The notes: generated by a model from the sequence alone, not told the origin. DNA of 64,000 nucleotides from Fimbriimonadaceae bacterium (GCA_019187105.1 JABAQM010000001.1:1488001-1552000), one strand, 5' to 3'. Shown: positions 34,823-44,422, numbered from the stretch's first letter. Numbers and translations: made by a program.

Positions 34823-35940
34823 GTGGCGATGATCTCTACATTCGCTCGTGGAACGCAGACTTCCTCACCGGTATCCAGGCGCGCCATCAGGACCCGGACC
34901 TCCGTGCCGGATTCGACGACTTGAAGCTGAGCGGGAAGGTCGGTGACCGAGCCGAGTCGGCCAAAGTAGGGCTCTCGGATAATGCGGATCGGCGTTCCTG
35001 GCTTCAGTTCCATTGCTGGCTGTTGATTGCTGTCTGCGGTTCCGGTAACGTCCGTCGGCACGATGATCTCGGGACGAATGACGCCCGCGCGGATCTGGGT
35101 CGCGCCGTTCAGACTTGCCGACTTGCCTTCCAGAGACTTCAGCAGATTGAAAGTCCGCTCCGCCATGTTGAGAGTTCCGAACCCTTCCGTCACCATGATG
35201 GTAAGCGGAATCGATTCCTGTCCCGTAATGGCCACGCCGATGTCGTAGCCCAGGAATTTGATGAGGTCGTTGTCGCGAATGCCTCCGGCGATCAGGCCGA
35301 TGACACCGTTTTCTGATGCCTTCATGATCGCCTCGTAGGTGATTCCGGAGCCCCCGATCAGGATCTTGCCCGCATCATCGGCTTGGATGTGGTTGGTGTC
35401 GAGGACTTCGGCATTGGAGGCAACCGCCATTCGAATCGTGCCCGTGCGCTCACCACCGACGCCAAAAATGCCCTGAACCAGCGCACACCGCGTTTCGATG
35501 ATCGCGCCTTCTTCAGGCATCACTTCGGCAACATGGCCCTCGATGTAGGCCGCGATACCGACCGGAATCGAGGCTTCTCTAACCAGGACCGAGCCGCTTA
35601 CCTCGGAGACGGCCTCAACAGTACCGGCGTAATCGCTGAAGATAGGCTTCTTGCCGATGCCGAAAAAGCCCTTGGTTTCCGCAATCTGCTGGCCCCGGTC
35701 GATGGCATCGCCCTCCTTCAGACGGAAGAGAGCCTTGATTTCGTTGGCCTCAACGCCAAGCACGTCGGCTAGCTTGATCGTTTGAAGCATGCCCGGCAAC
35801 AACGCTCGTGCGACCGTATCGTGAGGATTCACCCGGTCTCCGGGATTCACGAGAACCTCGCCCTTGATCGGCAATCGACGGATACGCCGCACGACGGTGT
35901 CGGCGGTCACGGACAAACCAGGAGTGTATGCGCTGCCCAA
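34819..35940 (-). CDS. Barrel-sandwich hybrid / KOW-like protein of unknown function
   Basis: The 373-residue product begins with a region of lipoyl/barrel-sandwich type: GEVLVNPGDRVNPHD and GDAIDRGQQIAE, followed by FSDYAGTVEAVSEVSGSVLVRE. The central domain holds alternating beta and glycine-rich segments. The C-terminal 60 residues (IRIIREPYFGRLGSVTDLP...) resemble a KOW motif, a fold that binds RNA or ribosomal proteins. No family name can be given with certainty. The TTG at 35940 is supported by GGAG 8 bases upstream and no other start in frame. It is translationally coupled to the response regulator. Confidence 0.7.
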   Translation of the reverse strand: MGSAYTPGLSVTADTVVRRIRRLPIKGEVLVNPGDRVNPHDTVARALLPGMLQTIKLADVLGVEANEIKALFRLKEGDAIDRGQQIAETKGFFGIGKKPIFSDYAGTVEAVSEVSGSVLVREASIPVGIAAYIEGHVAEVMPEEGAIIETRCALVQGIFGVGGERTGTIRMAVASNAEVLDTNHIQADDAGKILIGGSGITYEAIMKASENGVIGLIAGGIRDNDLIKFLGYDIGVAITGQESIPLTIMVTEGFGTLNMAERTFNLLKSLEGKSASLNGATQIRAGVIRPEIIVPTDVTGTADSNQQPAMELKPGTPIRIIREPYFGRLGSVTDLPAQLQVVESGTEVRVLMARLDTGEEVCVPRANVEIIAT

Positions 35941-36160
35941 CTTCAGATCTCCAACAAATGGGCGACGAATCGCATCGTCGCCCGCACCCCTATCAGTATG
36001 GCAGGGAAGCGGATTTTCAAGCTGCGGAAGCCCCTTCCGGCATTCCCATCGAAGCTACCGGCGAATTGTTAAGACCGCTTTAAAGACAATCAGCGGAGAG
36101 TCCTGAAGCCTCAGGCCGGATATCCTGAAGCACGATGCCTAGGATCGGGGGAACGACAAG

Positions 36161-36943
36161 CTGAAAGCGAGGATCTTGACCGCGATCATCGCAATTCCCG
36201 TTGTCCTTGCCGCAGCGATGTGGCAACCCCACTGGCCCTTTGCCCTGATCGCAATTGCTGCCTGCGCCGTCTGCCAGTCGGAGTTGTTTCGGATGCTTGC
36301 AACGCCGGGCGTGCCGCTGCCTCTTCTTTCACTGGCGGCCGCTGCGGCTCTTCAGGTTCCAGTACCCCAGAAGCCACTCCCATTGGCGATAACCGCCGGC
36401 GTCATGGTTTTGGCAGGCGTCGGCGCCCTCATCGGATGGCTGCGGCAACGACTGAAGGCAGGTATCGCCGCCACCTTCGGCGGGCTGTGGATCGACGCAC
36501 CCCTGGCGTTGTTGATCATTCTCCACGGTTTTGGCGAGGACTGGGGCGCCTTCGCCCCCAATCTCGTCATCCTCTGCCTCGTTCCGCTCTGGATCGGCGA
36601 TACCGCCGGGCTGTTCGTCGGTAAGGCTCTGGGACGACATCCGATGGCGCCTGCCATTTCTCCAAAGAAAACTTGGGAGGGCGCGATTGGCAACCTCCTT
36701 GGCTGCATGGTCGGCGCGTGGCTGCTCGGAGAGTGGCTCGCGGTGGAGCCCTGGCGGTGGATTGGGGTTGGAATCGCAACCGGGATCCTTGGCCAGGCGG
36801 GGGACCTGTTCGAAAGCGCTCTCAAGCGGAAGTCCGAGGTCAAGGATAGCGGCAAGCTGCTGCCCGGGCACGGGGGCCTCCTCGACCGCCTCGATTCAAC
36901 GCTGATGTCGGCCATTCCGGCCGCTTTGGTTTTACTGCTATAG
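36161..36943 (+). CDS. cdsA: Phosphatidate cytidylyltransferase (CdsA)
   Basis: CdsA makes CDP-diacylglycerol from phosphatidate and CTP, the entry point to most phospholipids. The protein has about seven or eight membrane segments and the family signature SALKRKSEVKDSGKLLPGHG followed by GLLDRLD. The first canonical start is TTG 36176 (255 residues). I place the start at CTG 36161 because it restores the family-like N-terminus LKARILTAIIAIP, and GGGGGAA ends 7 bases upstream. Both starts are listed so the reader can judge. No uppS or dxr is adjacent. It lies 6 bases from the convergent comEA end. Confidence 0.9.
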   Translation: MKARILTAIIAIPVVLAAAMWQPHWPFALIAIAACAVCQSELFRMLATPGVPLPLLSLAAAAALQVPVPQKPLPLAITAGVMVLAGVGALIGWLRQRLKAGIAATFGGLWIDAPLALLIILHGFGEDWGAFAPNLVILCLVPLWIGDTAGLFVGKALGRHPMAPAISPKKTWEGAIGNLLGCMVGAWLLGEWLAVEPWRWIGVGIATGILGQAGDLFESALKRKSEVKDSGKLLPGHGGLLDRLDSTLMSAIPAALVLLL

Positions 36944-36949
36944 CGGTCG

Positions 36950-37546
36950 CTAAAGCCTAACGTACGGCCGGATCTGTTCCAGCTTCTTGGGACCGATACC
37001 CTTGACGGCATCCAGCTCATCCACCGTCTTGAACCCCCCGGCTTGGCTGCGGTACTCGATGATTTTCGCGGCGGTGGCCGGACCGATACCGGGCAACCGC
37101 TCTAATTCGGCAGCACCGGCGGAGTTTATGGAAATCGAGTTCGGCGCGGGCAGATTGGTCTTCTTGCCACTTGACCGGGGGCTTCCCTTGGGCGAAGAGA
37201 GGAAGCCCGCGACCGGAGTCGAGACCCCCGGTCCCGGAACCGTGATCTTCATGCCGTCGACGACCAGTTCGGCCAAGTTTAGCGAGTCGAGTTCGGCGCC
37301 TTCGGTGGCGCCGCCGGCGGCTCGAATGGCATCCATGACGCGGGCATCCCGCTTCAGCTCCACCATCCCTGGCCGTTTCACCGCTCCGGCCACGTGAACG
37401 ACCACGTTACCGCTGGAGGCGGCAAATGCCGACATACCATTTGCGCCCTGGGTGGTCCGCTTTAGCACGCTCGTGCCCAACCATGACATGCCGATGACGG
37501 CAACCGCCGCCATACCGTACCGACCGAGTTTCTGTGATGAATTCAC
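36950..37546 (-). CDS. comEA: ComEA-like competence DNA-binding protein
   Basis: ComEA binds incoming double-stranded DNA in the periplasm. The 198-residue product has an N-terminal membrane anchor (about 12-28). An SLBB domain follows (VVVHVAGAVKRPGMVELKRDARVMDAI). A C-terminal helix-hairpin-helix pair (ELERLPGIGPATAAKIIEYR and AVKGIGPKKLEQIRPYV) binds DNA backbone. A Ser/Pro/Lys-rich linker (about 110-135) connects them. No comEC is adjacent. Together with pilB it suggests natural transformation capacity, which is inference. Confidence 0.9.
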   Translation of the reverse strand: MNSSQKLGRYGMAAVAVIGMSWLGTSVLKRTTQGANGMSAFAASSGNVVVHVAGAVKRPGMVELKRDARVMDAIRAAGGATEGAELDSLNLAELVVDGMKITVPGPGVSTPVAGFLSSPKGSPRSSGKKTNLPAPNSISINSAGAAELERLPGIGPATAAKIIEYRSQAGGFKTVDELDAVKGIGPKKLEQIRPYVRL

Positions 37547-37627
37547 GATTGCCCTGGCCGCAATTTTAGCGAGGGCCAGTGTCAGGATGTCAACACAGTC
37601 CTCTGGAAAACTTGTGGATAACCCTGC

Positions 37628-38527
37628 CTACGGCTGCGATTCGGATAAGTCGACTCGACCGGGGGCGACATCTGCGGGCTTGCGGAAGACGCCCTGGACC
37701 GTAGCGCGCATTTCGTCGCTCGGCGTGACCAAGTGTTTCGGCTTATCGGCGCCGAATGGTAGGAGAACGGTCACCCGCCGGTTGCTGAAGTGAAAGGGAT
37801 CCTCCGCCTTGCGGGGCTGGGTATCGGCATAGGCGCGGACTCCAAGCAGCTGATTGGCCCTTACGCCGCCGGCGATCAAAGCGCGCCGGACGGCTGCCGC
37901 GCGTGCCCCGGAAAGATCCCAGTTATCGTAGGCGCCGGAAAGGGGTCTCGCATCCGTATGGCCGTCGATGAACATGCTGCGACCGCTCCTTGCCAGCACT
38001 GGGGCGACTTGTGAGATCAGGTGGCGGGCGGCGGGCTGGACTTCCGAGGAGCCGAGCTTGAAAAAGACCTCGCCGTTGTTCTCAATGAACTCGATCAACA
38101 GCCCCTCCTGGGTGAGCGTGATGGAGACATTCTTCAGCAATTCTTGAACATCAGTGGCACCCCCGCTTCCGCTTCCCTCCAGGGCAGCCTGAACCTGGCT
38201 TTGAAGCTGGCGTGCGTCTTCTTGCTCCTGCCGGAAGTGGGTATCGCCGGGACCGGCCTTTTCCACCTTCTTCGAGTAGGGCATTCCGGGAACGTGGATC
38301 ACGCTGTTTGACCGTGGCTCATTCTTCACAAAGCCAAGCGGATCGTTGAAATAGCCTTGAATCTGGGCCCGGGTTTCATCGGACAGACCCATGATCCACA
38401 TGACCATAAAGAAGGCCATCATCGCCGTCACGAAGTCGGCGTAGGCGACCTTCCAGGATCCGCCGTGATGCCCGTGCTCGCCATGGCCGCGCTTCTTCTT
38501 GATGATTACCGCGCCGACATCGCTCAC
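37628..38527 (-). CDS. motB: Flagellar motor protein MotB
   Basis: MotB anchors the stator to peptidoglycan and forms the proton channel with MotA. The 299-residue product has a His/Gly/Lys-rich cytoplasmic N-terminus, one membrane helix with the critical aspartate D31 (AYADFVTAMMAFFMVMWIM), a plug/linker region, and an OmpA-like peptidoglycan-binding domain (FIDGHTDARPL...NWDLSGARAAAV). It overlaps motA by 4 bases (ATGA). It is plain proton type by its D31 context. No other flagellar gene is visible in this window. Confidence 0.93.
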   Translation of the reverse strand: MSDVGAVIIKKKRGHGEHGHHGGSWKVAYADFVTAMMAFFMVMWIMGLSDETRAQIQGYFNDPLGFVKNEPRSNSVIHVPGMPYSKKVEKAGPGDTHFRQEQEDARQLQSQVQAALEGSGSGGATDVQELLKNVSITLTQEGLLIEFIENNGEVFFKLGSSEVQPAARHLISQVAPVLARSGRSMFIDGHTDARPLSGAYDNWDLSGARAAAVRRALIAGGVRANQLLGVRAYADTQPRKAEDPFHFSNRRVTVLLPFGADKPKHLVTPSDEMRATVQGVFRKPADVAPGRVDLSESQP

Positions 38528-39384
38528 GCGGCATCCTTCTCCTTAACCGCCTTCTCCATTTCCTGGAACCCGGGCCGGACGGCTGGCTCGATGTTGCGCC
38601 GTGCGAACTCGATACAGGTGATTGGCGACTCACCGCGAGCGAAGCTAAACAGCGCGAAGCGGATGCAGTTCATGTACTGTTCTTCACTGCGCAGCCGCAT
38701 CATCATCGCCTTGCTCAAAGGTGCGAACACGCCGTAAGCCAGCAGGATGCCGAGGAACGTTCCGACGAGGGCGGCGGCGACCGAATGGCCGATAGCAGCT
38801 GCCTCGCCCCCGATCTTGCCCATCGTGATGATAACGCCGAGAACGGCGGCAACGATCCCGAATCCGGGCATCGCGTCACCGACAGTCTGCATCGCTTCGG
38901 CTGGCACTTTGGCCTCGCTGTGGCCGGTTTCCAGGTCGATTTCCATCATTTCGCTGAGGTCATGGGGACTGACCGCACCGGTGAGGATCACCTTGAGCGT
39001 GTCGCAGAAGAAATCGACCGCATGATGGTTGCCAAGGAAGCTCGGAAACTTCTTGATGATGTCCGACTCGGTCGGATTTTCGACATGCTTCTCCAGCCCA
39101 AGCAATCCCTCCTTTCGAGCTATGTTAAAGAGTTGAAACATCATCTTTAACACATCGACGTAGGCTTGCTTGTTAAAGGGATCGGGCTTCAGAAGGCCCA
39201 TAACCGACTTGATCGCGCCGGTCAGGTTCGACATGCCATGAGCAGCAATGAACGAGCCGAAGCCGCATCCGCCAAGAATAACGAATTCGTTGATCTGGAT
39301 CAGGACGGCGATGTTGCCACCGTGCATCAGGTAGCCGACCATAACGGCTCCCATACAAACGACTAGCCCGATAATGACAAACAT
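38524..39384 (-). CDS. motA: Flagellar motor protein MotA
   Basis: MotA forms the proton-conducting pentamer around MotB and turns the rotor. The ATG at 39384 (MFVIIGLVVCMGAVMVGYLMHGG) gives the classical MotA N-terminus and 286 residues. A longer frame from 39432 adds a leader that MotA proteins lack, and AGGG lies 6 bases before 39384. Four membrane helices, the cytoplasmic IARKEGLLGLE loop, the conserved proline in GDAMPGFGIVAAVLG and the second in GVFAPLSKAMM are present. Confidence 0.93.
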   Translation of the reverse strand: MFVIIGLVVCMGAVMVGYLMHGGNIAVLIQINEFVILGGCGFGSFIAAHGMSNLTGAIKSVMGLLKPDPFNKQAYVDVLKMMFQLFNIARKEGLLGLEKHVENPTESDIIKKFPSFLGNHHAVDFFCDTLKVILTGAVSPHDLSEMMEIDLETGHSEAKVPAEAMQTVGDAMPGFGIVAAVLGVIITMGKIGGEAAAIGHSVAAALVGTFLGILLAYGVFAPLSKAMMMRLRSEEQYMNCIRFALFSFARGESPITCIEFARRNIEPAVRPGFQEMEKAVKEKDAA

Positions 39385-39519
39385 GGCGCGCCCTACAGCC
39401 TCGAATAACCTATTCCACAGATCCGCCCCCATCTTGAGACAATTGCGAGCGGCAAAATTTGGGGATAAGTCGGCCGGTTCGCGGCGGGGGCTGAGTCAAA
39501 ATCGTCCTTAATCTGGCTT

Positions 39520-41415
39520 ATGAGTGCGGCAGCGGCGAGTTTTGGAGGTTTGGAGCCGAATTCGGGCCGAATTCGACTGCTGGACCCGCTCACCATCGAC
39601 CAGATTGCCGCCGGTGAGGTAATCGAGCGGCCAGCCTCCGCCGTAAAGGAACTCGTTGAGAACGCGATCGACGCCGGTGCCACTCAGATCGCCGTGACTC
39701 TGGAGGAGGCAGGGCGGCGACTAATCTTGGTTCGTGACAACGGCGCGGGCATGACCCAGGATGAAGCTCTGTTGGCGCTGCAGCGGCACGCTACCAGCAA
39801 GATTGCGGGAATTACCGATCTCCACCGCATCGATTCGCTTGGATTTCGGGGAGAAGCGCTGCCATCGATCGCCTCCGTCTCACGAATGTCCATCTCGACC
39901 GGTACCGAGGATGGGCTGAGGTCGGTCGTCAATATCGAGGCGGGAACCGTCGTCAGCCTCGTCGGGACAAGTGGACCAAAGGGAACCGATGTTCGAGTCG
40001 AGGATTTGTTTTTCAACACGCCGGCCAGGCTGAAATTCCTCAAGTCCGACGGAAACGAACTGAGCGTGATCGTTGACATGATGAGCCGCTATGCGGTCGC
40101 CTACCCTGACGTGGCTTTCCTGATCGAGCACGACGGTTCGGTGGTCCTGCGCACGACAGGACGCGGGGGCGCGTTTGACGCGGTAAGCGAGGTCTGGGGA
40201 TTGGAACCTGCCCGAGGATTGGTCGAAATCGACGAGATGGTTGGAGGGATTCGCGTACGGGGGTTCGCCAGCCCACCGCACTTCACGAAGCCGACTCGGG
40301 CGATGCAGTGGATGTTCGTGAACCGACGCCCGATCCGGTCCAGGTCGCTCAACGTCGCCATCGACCAAGCCTATCGCGACATTTTGCCGGAGAAGCGATA
40401 TCCGCTTGTGGTGCTGCTCTTGGATGTGAGTCCGGCGGCGGTCGATGTGAATGTGTCGCCGACGAAGAGCGAGGTGCGATTCCAGCATGAAGGCGCGGCG
40501 TTCGACGCCGTTCGTCACGCGATTCGGTCTTCGCTCAACGCGCATGGCATGGTTCCCAGCCTTGAGGCGATTGCCCGAGTCAATTCCGCCACCGGCAACG
40601 GCTTCATCCCGTGGATGGGACACGATGGCCACCTCGGGTTGAACCGCGAGCCCCACCTTCACCTGGACTCGGGGCCGATTTCCGGAAGTGCTCCCGCTGG
40701 CTCGGGTTTCCTTGGGCTCTCACTCGATGCACAGGCGGCGCTCGGATCGTTCGATACCAATACGCCTGCCGGACTGCCCGCAGTCTTGGATGAGAACTTC
40801 CGCGCGATCGAATTCGCCGCCGATCTCCGGGTGATTGGACAGGCGATGAACACGTTCATCGTGGCCGAGACCCGGCTCGGGATTGTCCTCGTGGACCAGC
40901 ACGTTGCTCACGAGCGGATTCTCTTTGAAAGGCTGCGGGCTTCACGAGGCGGTGGCGAACCAGTTGCCTCGATCCCGCGCCAGGCTCTGTTGACGCCAGA
41001 ATCGTTTGAGCTTGACCATCGCCTGGCGCCGCTCTTGAGCGAGCGAATCGATGAGGTTCGCGACGCCGGATTCGACCTTGAGGAATTCGGGGGCGGATCA
41101 TTCGTGCTCCGATCCGTTCCGGCCGCCCTCAAGGGCCGGAATCCCGTGAAGTTCCTGCGTGAAGTCGTCGAGGAGCTCGCGGAATCGTCTGGCGGTTGCC
41201 TGGGCTCGCTGCAGTCCATCCAAGAGGCGGTGTGGGCGCTGTGCGCCTGCAAGATGGCCGTGAAGGCGGGCGATCCGCTATCACCGCCAGAAATGGAGAA
41301 ACTCTTGCGCGACCTGGCTGAAATAGAGAACCCCTATCACTGTCCTCACGGGCGGCCCATCACCCTTCTGCTTGGCCGCAACGACCTCCTCCGCAAATTC
41401 AAGCGAATCAAGTAG
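39520..41415 (+). CDS. mutL: DNA mismatch repair protein MutL
   Basis: MutL couples MutS mismatch recognition to strand excision. The 631-residue product has the GHKL ATPase domain (QIAAGEVIERPASAVKELVENAIDAGAT, DNGAGM, LGFRGEALPSIASV), a linker, and a C-terminal endonuclease-type domain. Its motif DQHVAHERILFE differs from the usual DQHAxxE in one position (V for A). ACKMAVKAGD and CPHGRP, the other metal-site motifs, are present. TAATCT (39509-39514) is 5 bases before the ATG and no Shine-Dalgarno is seen. It is 3 bases from ruvC and very likely in one operon. Confidence 0.95.
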   Translation: MSAAAASFGGLEPNSGRIRLLDPLTIDQIAAGEVIERPASAVKELVENAIDAGATQIAVTLEEAGRRLILVRDNGAGMTQDEALLALQRHATSKIAGITDLHRIDSLGFRGEALPSIASVSRMSISTGTEDGLRSVVNIEAGTVVSLVGTSGPKGTDVRVEDLFFNTPARLKFLKSDGNELSVIVDMMSRYAVAYPDVAFLIEHDGSVVLRTTGRGGAFDAVSEVWGLEPARGLVEIDEMVGGIRVRGFASPPHFTKPTRAMQWMFVNRRPIRSRSLNVAIDQAYRDILPEKRYPLVVLLLDVSPAAVDVNVSPTKSEVRFQHEGAAFDAVRHAIRSSLNAHGMVPSLEAIARVNSATGNGFIPWMGHDGHLGLNREPHLHLDSGPISGSAPAGSGFLGLSLDAQAALGSFDTNTPAGLPAVLDENFRAIEFAADLRVIGQAMNTFIVAETRLGIVLVDQHVAHERILFERLRASRGGGEPVASIPRQALLTPESFELDHRLAPLLSERIDEVRDAGFDLEEFGGGSFVLRSVPAALKGRNPVKFLREVVEELAESSGGCLGSLQSIQEAVWALCACKMAVKAGDPLSPPEMEKLLRDLAEIENPYHCPHGRPITLLLGRNDLLRKFKRIK

Positions 41416-41418
41416 CGA

Positions 41419-41913
41419 GTGAAGGTTCTCGCTATTGACCCTGGCCTTGAGCGAATCGGATATGCCGTTCTATCACGCGAAGGTTCTCGCTTGCAGGCCC
41501 TCGACTATGGACTCATCGAGACGCCTCGGATCGTGCTTGCCGACCGGCTCCGCCTGATTCACGATCGCTGTCGCGAACTCATCACATCCCACGAGCCGGA
41601 CACTCTGGCGATCGAGCGGCTGTTGTTCACCGTGAACAAGACGACCGCCATGGATGTGGCCAAGGCAATCGGCGTGGTCCTGCTGGCGGCGTCGGAAACC
41701 GGGCTGAAGTGCACAGAGATTTCGCCTCCAGAAGTCAAGCTGGCCGTCGTCGGAAACGGAGCCGCCGATAAGAAGCAAGTCCAGTACATGGTCGCGAAGC
41801 TCCTGGGCCTCGCTTCCCCGCCGAAGCCGGACGACGTCGCCGACGCACTGGCGATCGGAATCGCCTACTGCATGATGAGTAGGATCGCACTGGGTGGGAC
41901 CAAGGGTCAATAG
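41419..41913 (+). CDS. ruvC: Holliday junction resolvase RuvC
   Basis: RuvC cuts Holliday junctions during recombinational repair. The 164-residue product has catalytic acidic residues in AIDPGLERIGYA (D7), IERLLF (E in the second motif) and DDVADALAIGIAY (two Asp). The GTG start lies 3 bases after mutL. RuvA and RuvB are not adjacent; a ruvB C-terminus lies about 22 kb away at the window end. Confidence 0.94.
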   Translation: MKVLAIDPGLERIGYAVLSREGSRLQALDYGLIETPRIVLADRLRLIHDRCRELITSHEPDTLAIERLLFTVNKTTAMDVAKAIGVVLLAASETGLKCTEISPPEVKLAVVGNGAADKKQVQYMVAKLLGLASPPKPDDVADALAIGIAYCMMSRIALGGTKGQ

Positions 41914-41951
41914 CCTCGAGCAACGAATCCACGCCGCCCGAAGCGATCAGG

Positions 41952-43232
41952 CTAGTGCCTAATTCCGTGCACGGTTAACGTGACTGCAGGCTTAGCCGAC
42001 TTATAGTTCCTTGCCGATGTGACCGCGAGTTTTCCCGTGGGAACCACTGCTACCGATTGCTGTCCAGCGTAGAACGCGATCTCCTTGAGGGTGGCGGCTT
42101 CCAGAATTGCCACGCCGGAACGAGTAACGGTTGAAACCGTCGTACCGGGCTTCGCCAGTTTGTTGGACTTTTCATCCGGGACCGAATCGTGGACGTTGAC
42201 CTGCAGCAGCTTCCCATCTGAACTGAAGCGAGGCGCAGACCAGCCTAAGACGCTATAGCCGGCCCCGACTCTGCTGGCCAGGAGCTTTCCGTCCCTGTCG
42301 ACGACTGAGAGCGTCCAGGGCCCCCGTTCAGCCGAGCTGTGAAAGAACGCGGTGGTGCCAGTGGCTTCGGCATGCTGCCAGTGGTGAATGAAGTTTATGG
42401 ATTTCAAGAACGGGTCGATCTGCAGTTTTCCGGTAGCGGCATCGTATGTCAGCAGTTCCCCCTTCGTGCGGTAAATGGTCCGGTTTGCCTTCTCGGTTCG
42501 AGTACCCAGGAGCATAAAGAGTCCGTCACCTAGCGATCGCAACGTGGTCACATTCTCCCGTGCTGGCTCAATCGAGAGGTTGCCAGTCTCGTCAACGAAC
42601 GGGTTCATCGTGCCGGTGAACCGCACTTCGCCCGTGCCGAGGTCCCTTATTTCCAGCCCGGCATGGGAGTACCAAGTCGAGTAGCCCTTGCCCTGTTTGT
42701 AAAACAAGGGGTTGCAGTAGATCGCCACCCGATCCCCCTCAGTAAAGTCGAACGTCTTGTACGCCACGAGCGGCTCGCCGTATTTTGGATACTCACCGCC
42801 CTTACCATCCCACTTAGGCAAAAGGGTACGGAGTGAAGTCGAGGCCACTGTCCATACGGAAAGGCCGGAGCGTTCACCAGGCAAGTTGCCAAACTGGCCA
42901 ACCAGGAACTTGCCGGACGGGGAGAATCGAAGCCTCCCGTGCGCCAGCCCGGGTGTGTCACCGGCCAGTTCCTTGATTTCTGGCTTCTCCCCCTTGAACG
43001 ATACTAGAACCACCCGACCTCTAATCGTCTTTGCCGTTTCGAGGGTGTTGTCGGCAATCGACATCGCCAGCAAGGTTCCGTCCGGCGAGATGTCCATGTC
43101 CGCGACAAAGGCACCGGGAACATCGAAGGCAAGACCGGCTGCGAGACAGCCGCTTGGTTCATCTTGGCAATGACCGGACGACAGGAACGCCGTAAGGCAG
43201 ACTAGAGCCGATTGCAGGGAAAGTGTAGGCAT
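41952..43232 (-). CDS. Secreted beta-propeller-like protein of unknown function
   Basis: The 426-residue product has a signal peptide (about 1-22, ending SSGHC) and several blade-like repeats of WD40/PD40 type (FVADMDISPDGTLLAMS, RLRFSPSGKFLVGQFG, APRFSSDGKLLQVN). Between blades are Gly/Lys-rich loops. It does not match a named family and shows no catalytic motif. It differs from the 21-repeat protein at 1103 because blades are few and irregular. It is convergent with ruvC and oriented with the ftsEX cluster, 77 bases beyond it. Confidence 0.7.
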   Translation of the reverse strand: MPTLSLQSALVCLTAFLSSGHCQDEPSGCLAAGLAFDVPGAFVADMDISPDGTLLAMSIADNTLETAKTIRGRVVLVSFKGEKPEIKELAGDTPGLAHGRLRFSPSGKFLVGQFGNLPGERSGLSVWTVASTSLRTLLPKWDGKGGEYPKYGEPLVAYKTFDFTEGDRVAIYCNPLFYKQGKGYSTWYSHAGLEIRDLGTGEVRFTGTMNPFVDETGNLSIEPARENVTTLRSLGDGLFMLLGTRTEKANRTIYRTKGELLTYDAATGKLQIDPFLKSINFIHHWQHAEATGTTAFFHSSAERGPWTLSVVDRDGKLLASRVGAGYSVLGWSAPRFSSDGKLLQVNVHDSVPDEKSNKLAKPGTTVSTVTRSGVAILEAATLKEIAFYAGQQSVAVVPTGKLAVTSARNYKSAKPAVTLTVHGIRH

Positions 43233-43309
43233 TTGGCACCAACCACTTACCCATTATCCTTCGGCGATGACCCGTCGATGCATCATTTGCAAAAAAGCAT
43301 TTGCTGCGG

Positions 43310-44422
43310 TCAAAACCGGCCCATGGGGTTAACGGGTCTGCCATCGATACGAGTTTCGAAGTGCAAATGAGGGCCGGTCGAGAGACCCGTCGAACCTACC
43401 GCGGCAATCTTGTCGCCGCGGCCAACCCGTTGACCGTTCGACACGAACAGGCGTGAACAATGGCCATACAAGGTGCTGAGCCCGCCACCATGGTCGATCA
43501 TCACGCAGTTGCCGTAGCCACCACGCCGTCCGGCGTAAATCACGACACCAGGTGCGGCTGCTTTGATTGGTGTACCCGTTGGCGCGGCAATATCGACGCC
43601 GTTGTGCATGCGACGCTGTTTGAGGATCGGATGGAAACGGCTGCCGAATCCGCTCGTAATCCGTCCTTGTGTCGGCATGAGGAGGGAGCCTTTCCAAGGT
43701 GAAACTTTGCCCCGGTTGCGGACCTGGTAAGCGCGAATCTGGGCTTCGATGCGGCGGCTCTCGCGTTCGAGCTCGTCATACTCGCGTCTGAGCTTGCGCA
43801 ACTGGTCCTGGAGCTCGCCGAGATAGACCTGCTTCTCAGCACGAAAGTCTTCGAGCTCGCCCTTCTGGGAGACCTGACGCTGTTGGAGCCCGAAAACCTC
43901 TTGTACGAGCCGATCTTGCCTGCTCTTCTTCGACTTAATTGTCGCTTGAAGGCGGGCGACCTCCTCGAAGAGCTCGCGATCGTATTGGGCGATCCGTTCC
44001 ATTACCGCCTTTCGCGACGCTAGGTTGGCCAGGCTCTCGGAACGAACCAGGGCTCCAACCACACCCATTTTGGGCTGCATGTGGATCGCACGGAGCCGTC
44101 GCCGCAGCTCCTCCCGCTTTTCCGCTAACCGCATATTGGCGACATCGAGATCACCGGCAAGCTCGCGCTGCTCCTCCCGGCACTCTCCGAGCCGAGTCGT
44201 TGTCTGCTTAAGCTTTGCCCTCACGTCAGTGAGCTTGCCGTCCACCCGTTGGATATCGCCAACGACAACCTTGGTCGCCCGGCGGGTCTTCGAGAGTCTG
44301 GATGCCAGCTCCTTCTGCCGTCGCTCGACCGAATTCAGGCTTTGCTTGAGCTTGTCAACCGTCGGCTTTTTCTGCTGAACCGGCATGCCGATGGCGAGTA
44401 CCGCGAGCGCTAGCCACTTCAT
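43310..44422 (-). CDS. EnvC-like M23 family protein with coiled coil
   Basis: The 370-residue product has a signal peptide (about 1-15). A long coiled coil follows (about 20-235, rich in Lys, Glu, Gln, Arg). A LytM/M23 domain comes last, with [15 protein letters not shown] and [12 protein letters not shown], the HxxxD and HxH zinc ligands. All M23 metal ligands appear present, so it may be a true endopeptidase, unlike E. coli EnvC. The ATG at 44422 is preceded by AGGGG at 8 bases and overlaps the ftsX stop (ATGA). In E. coli, FtsEX controls EnvC; the gene order ftsE-ftsX-envC-like here supports the same role at the division site. Confidence 0.9.
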   Translation of the reverse strand: MKWLALAVLAIGMPVQQKKPTVDKLKQSLNSVERRQKELASRLSKTRRATKVVVGDIQRVDGKLTDVRAKLKQTTTRLGECREEQRELAGDLDVANMRLAEKREELRRRLRAIHMQPKMGVVGALVRSESLANLASRKAVMERIAQYDRELFEEVARLQATIKSKKSRQDRLVQEVFGLQQRQVSQKGELEDFRAEKQVYLGELQDQLRKLRREYDELERESRRIEAQIRAYQVRNRGKVSPWKGSLLMPTQGRITSGFGSRFHPILKQRRMHNGVDIAAPTGTPIKAAAPGVVIYAGRRGGYGNCVMIDHGGGLSTLYGHCSRLFVSNGQRVGRGDKIAAVGSTGLSTGPHLHFETRIDGRPVNPMGRF

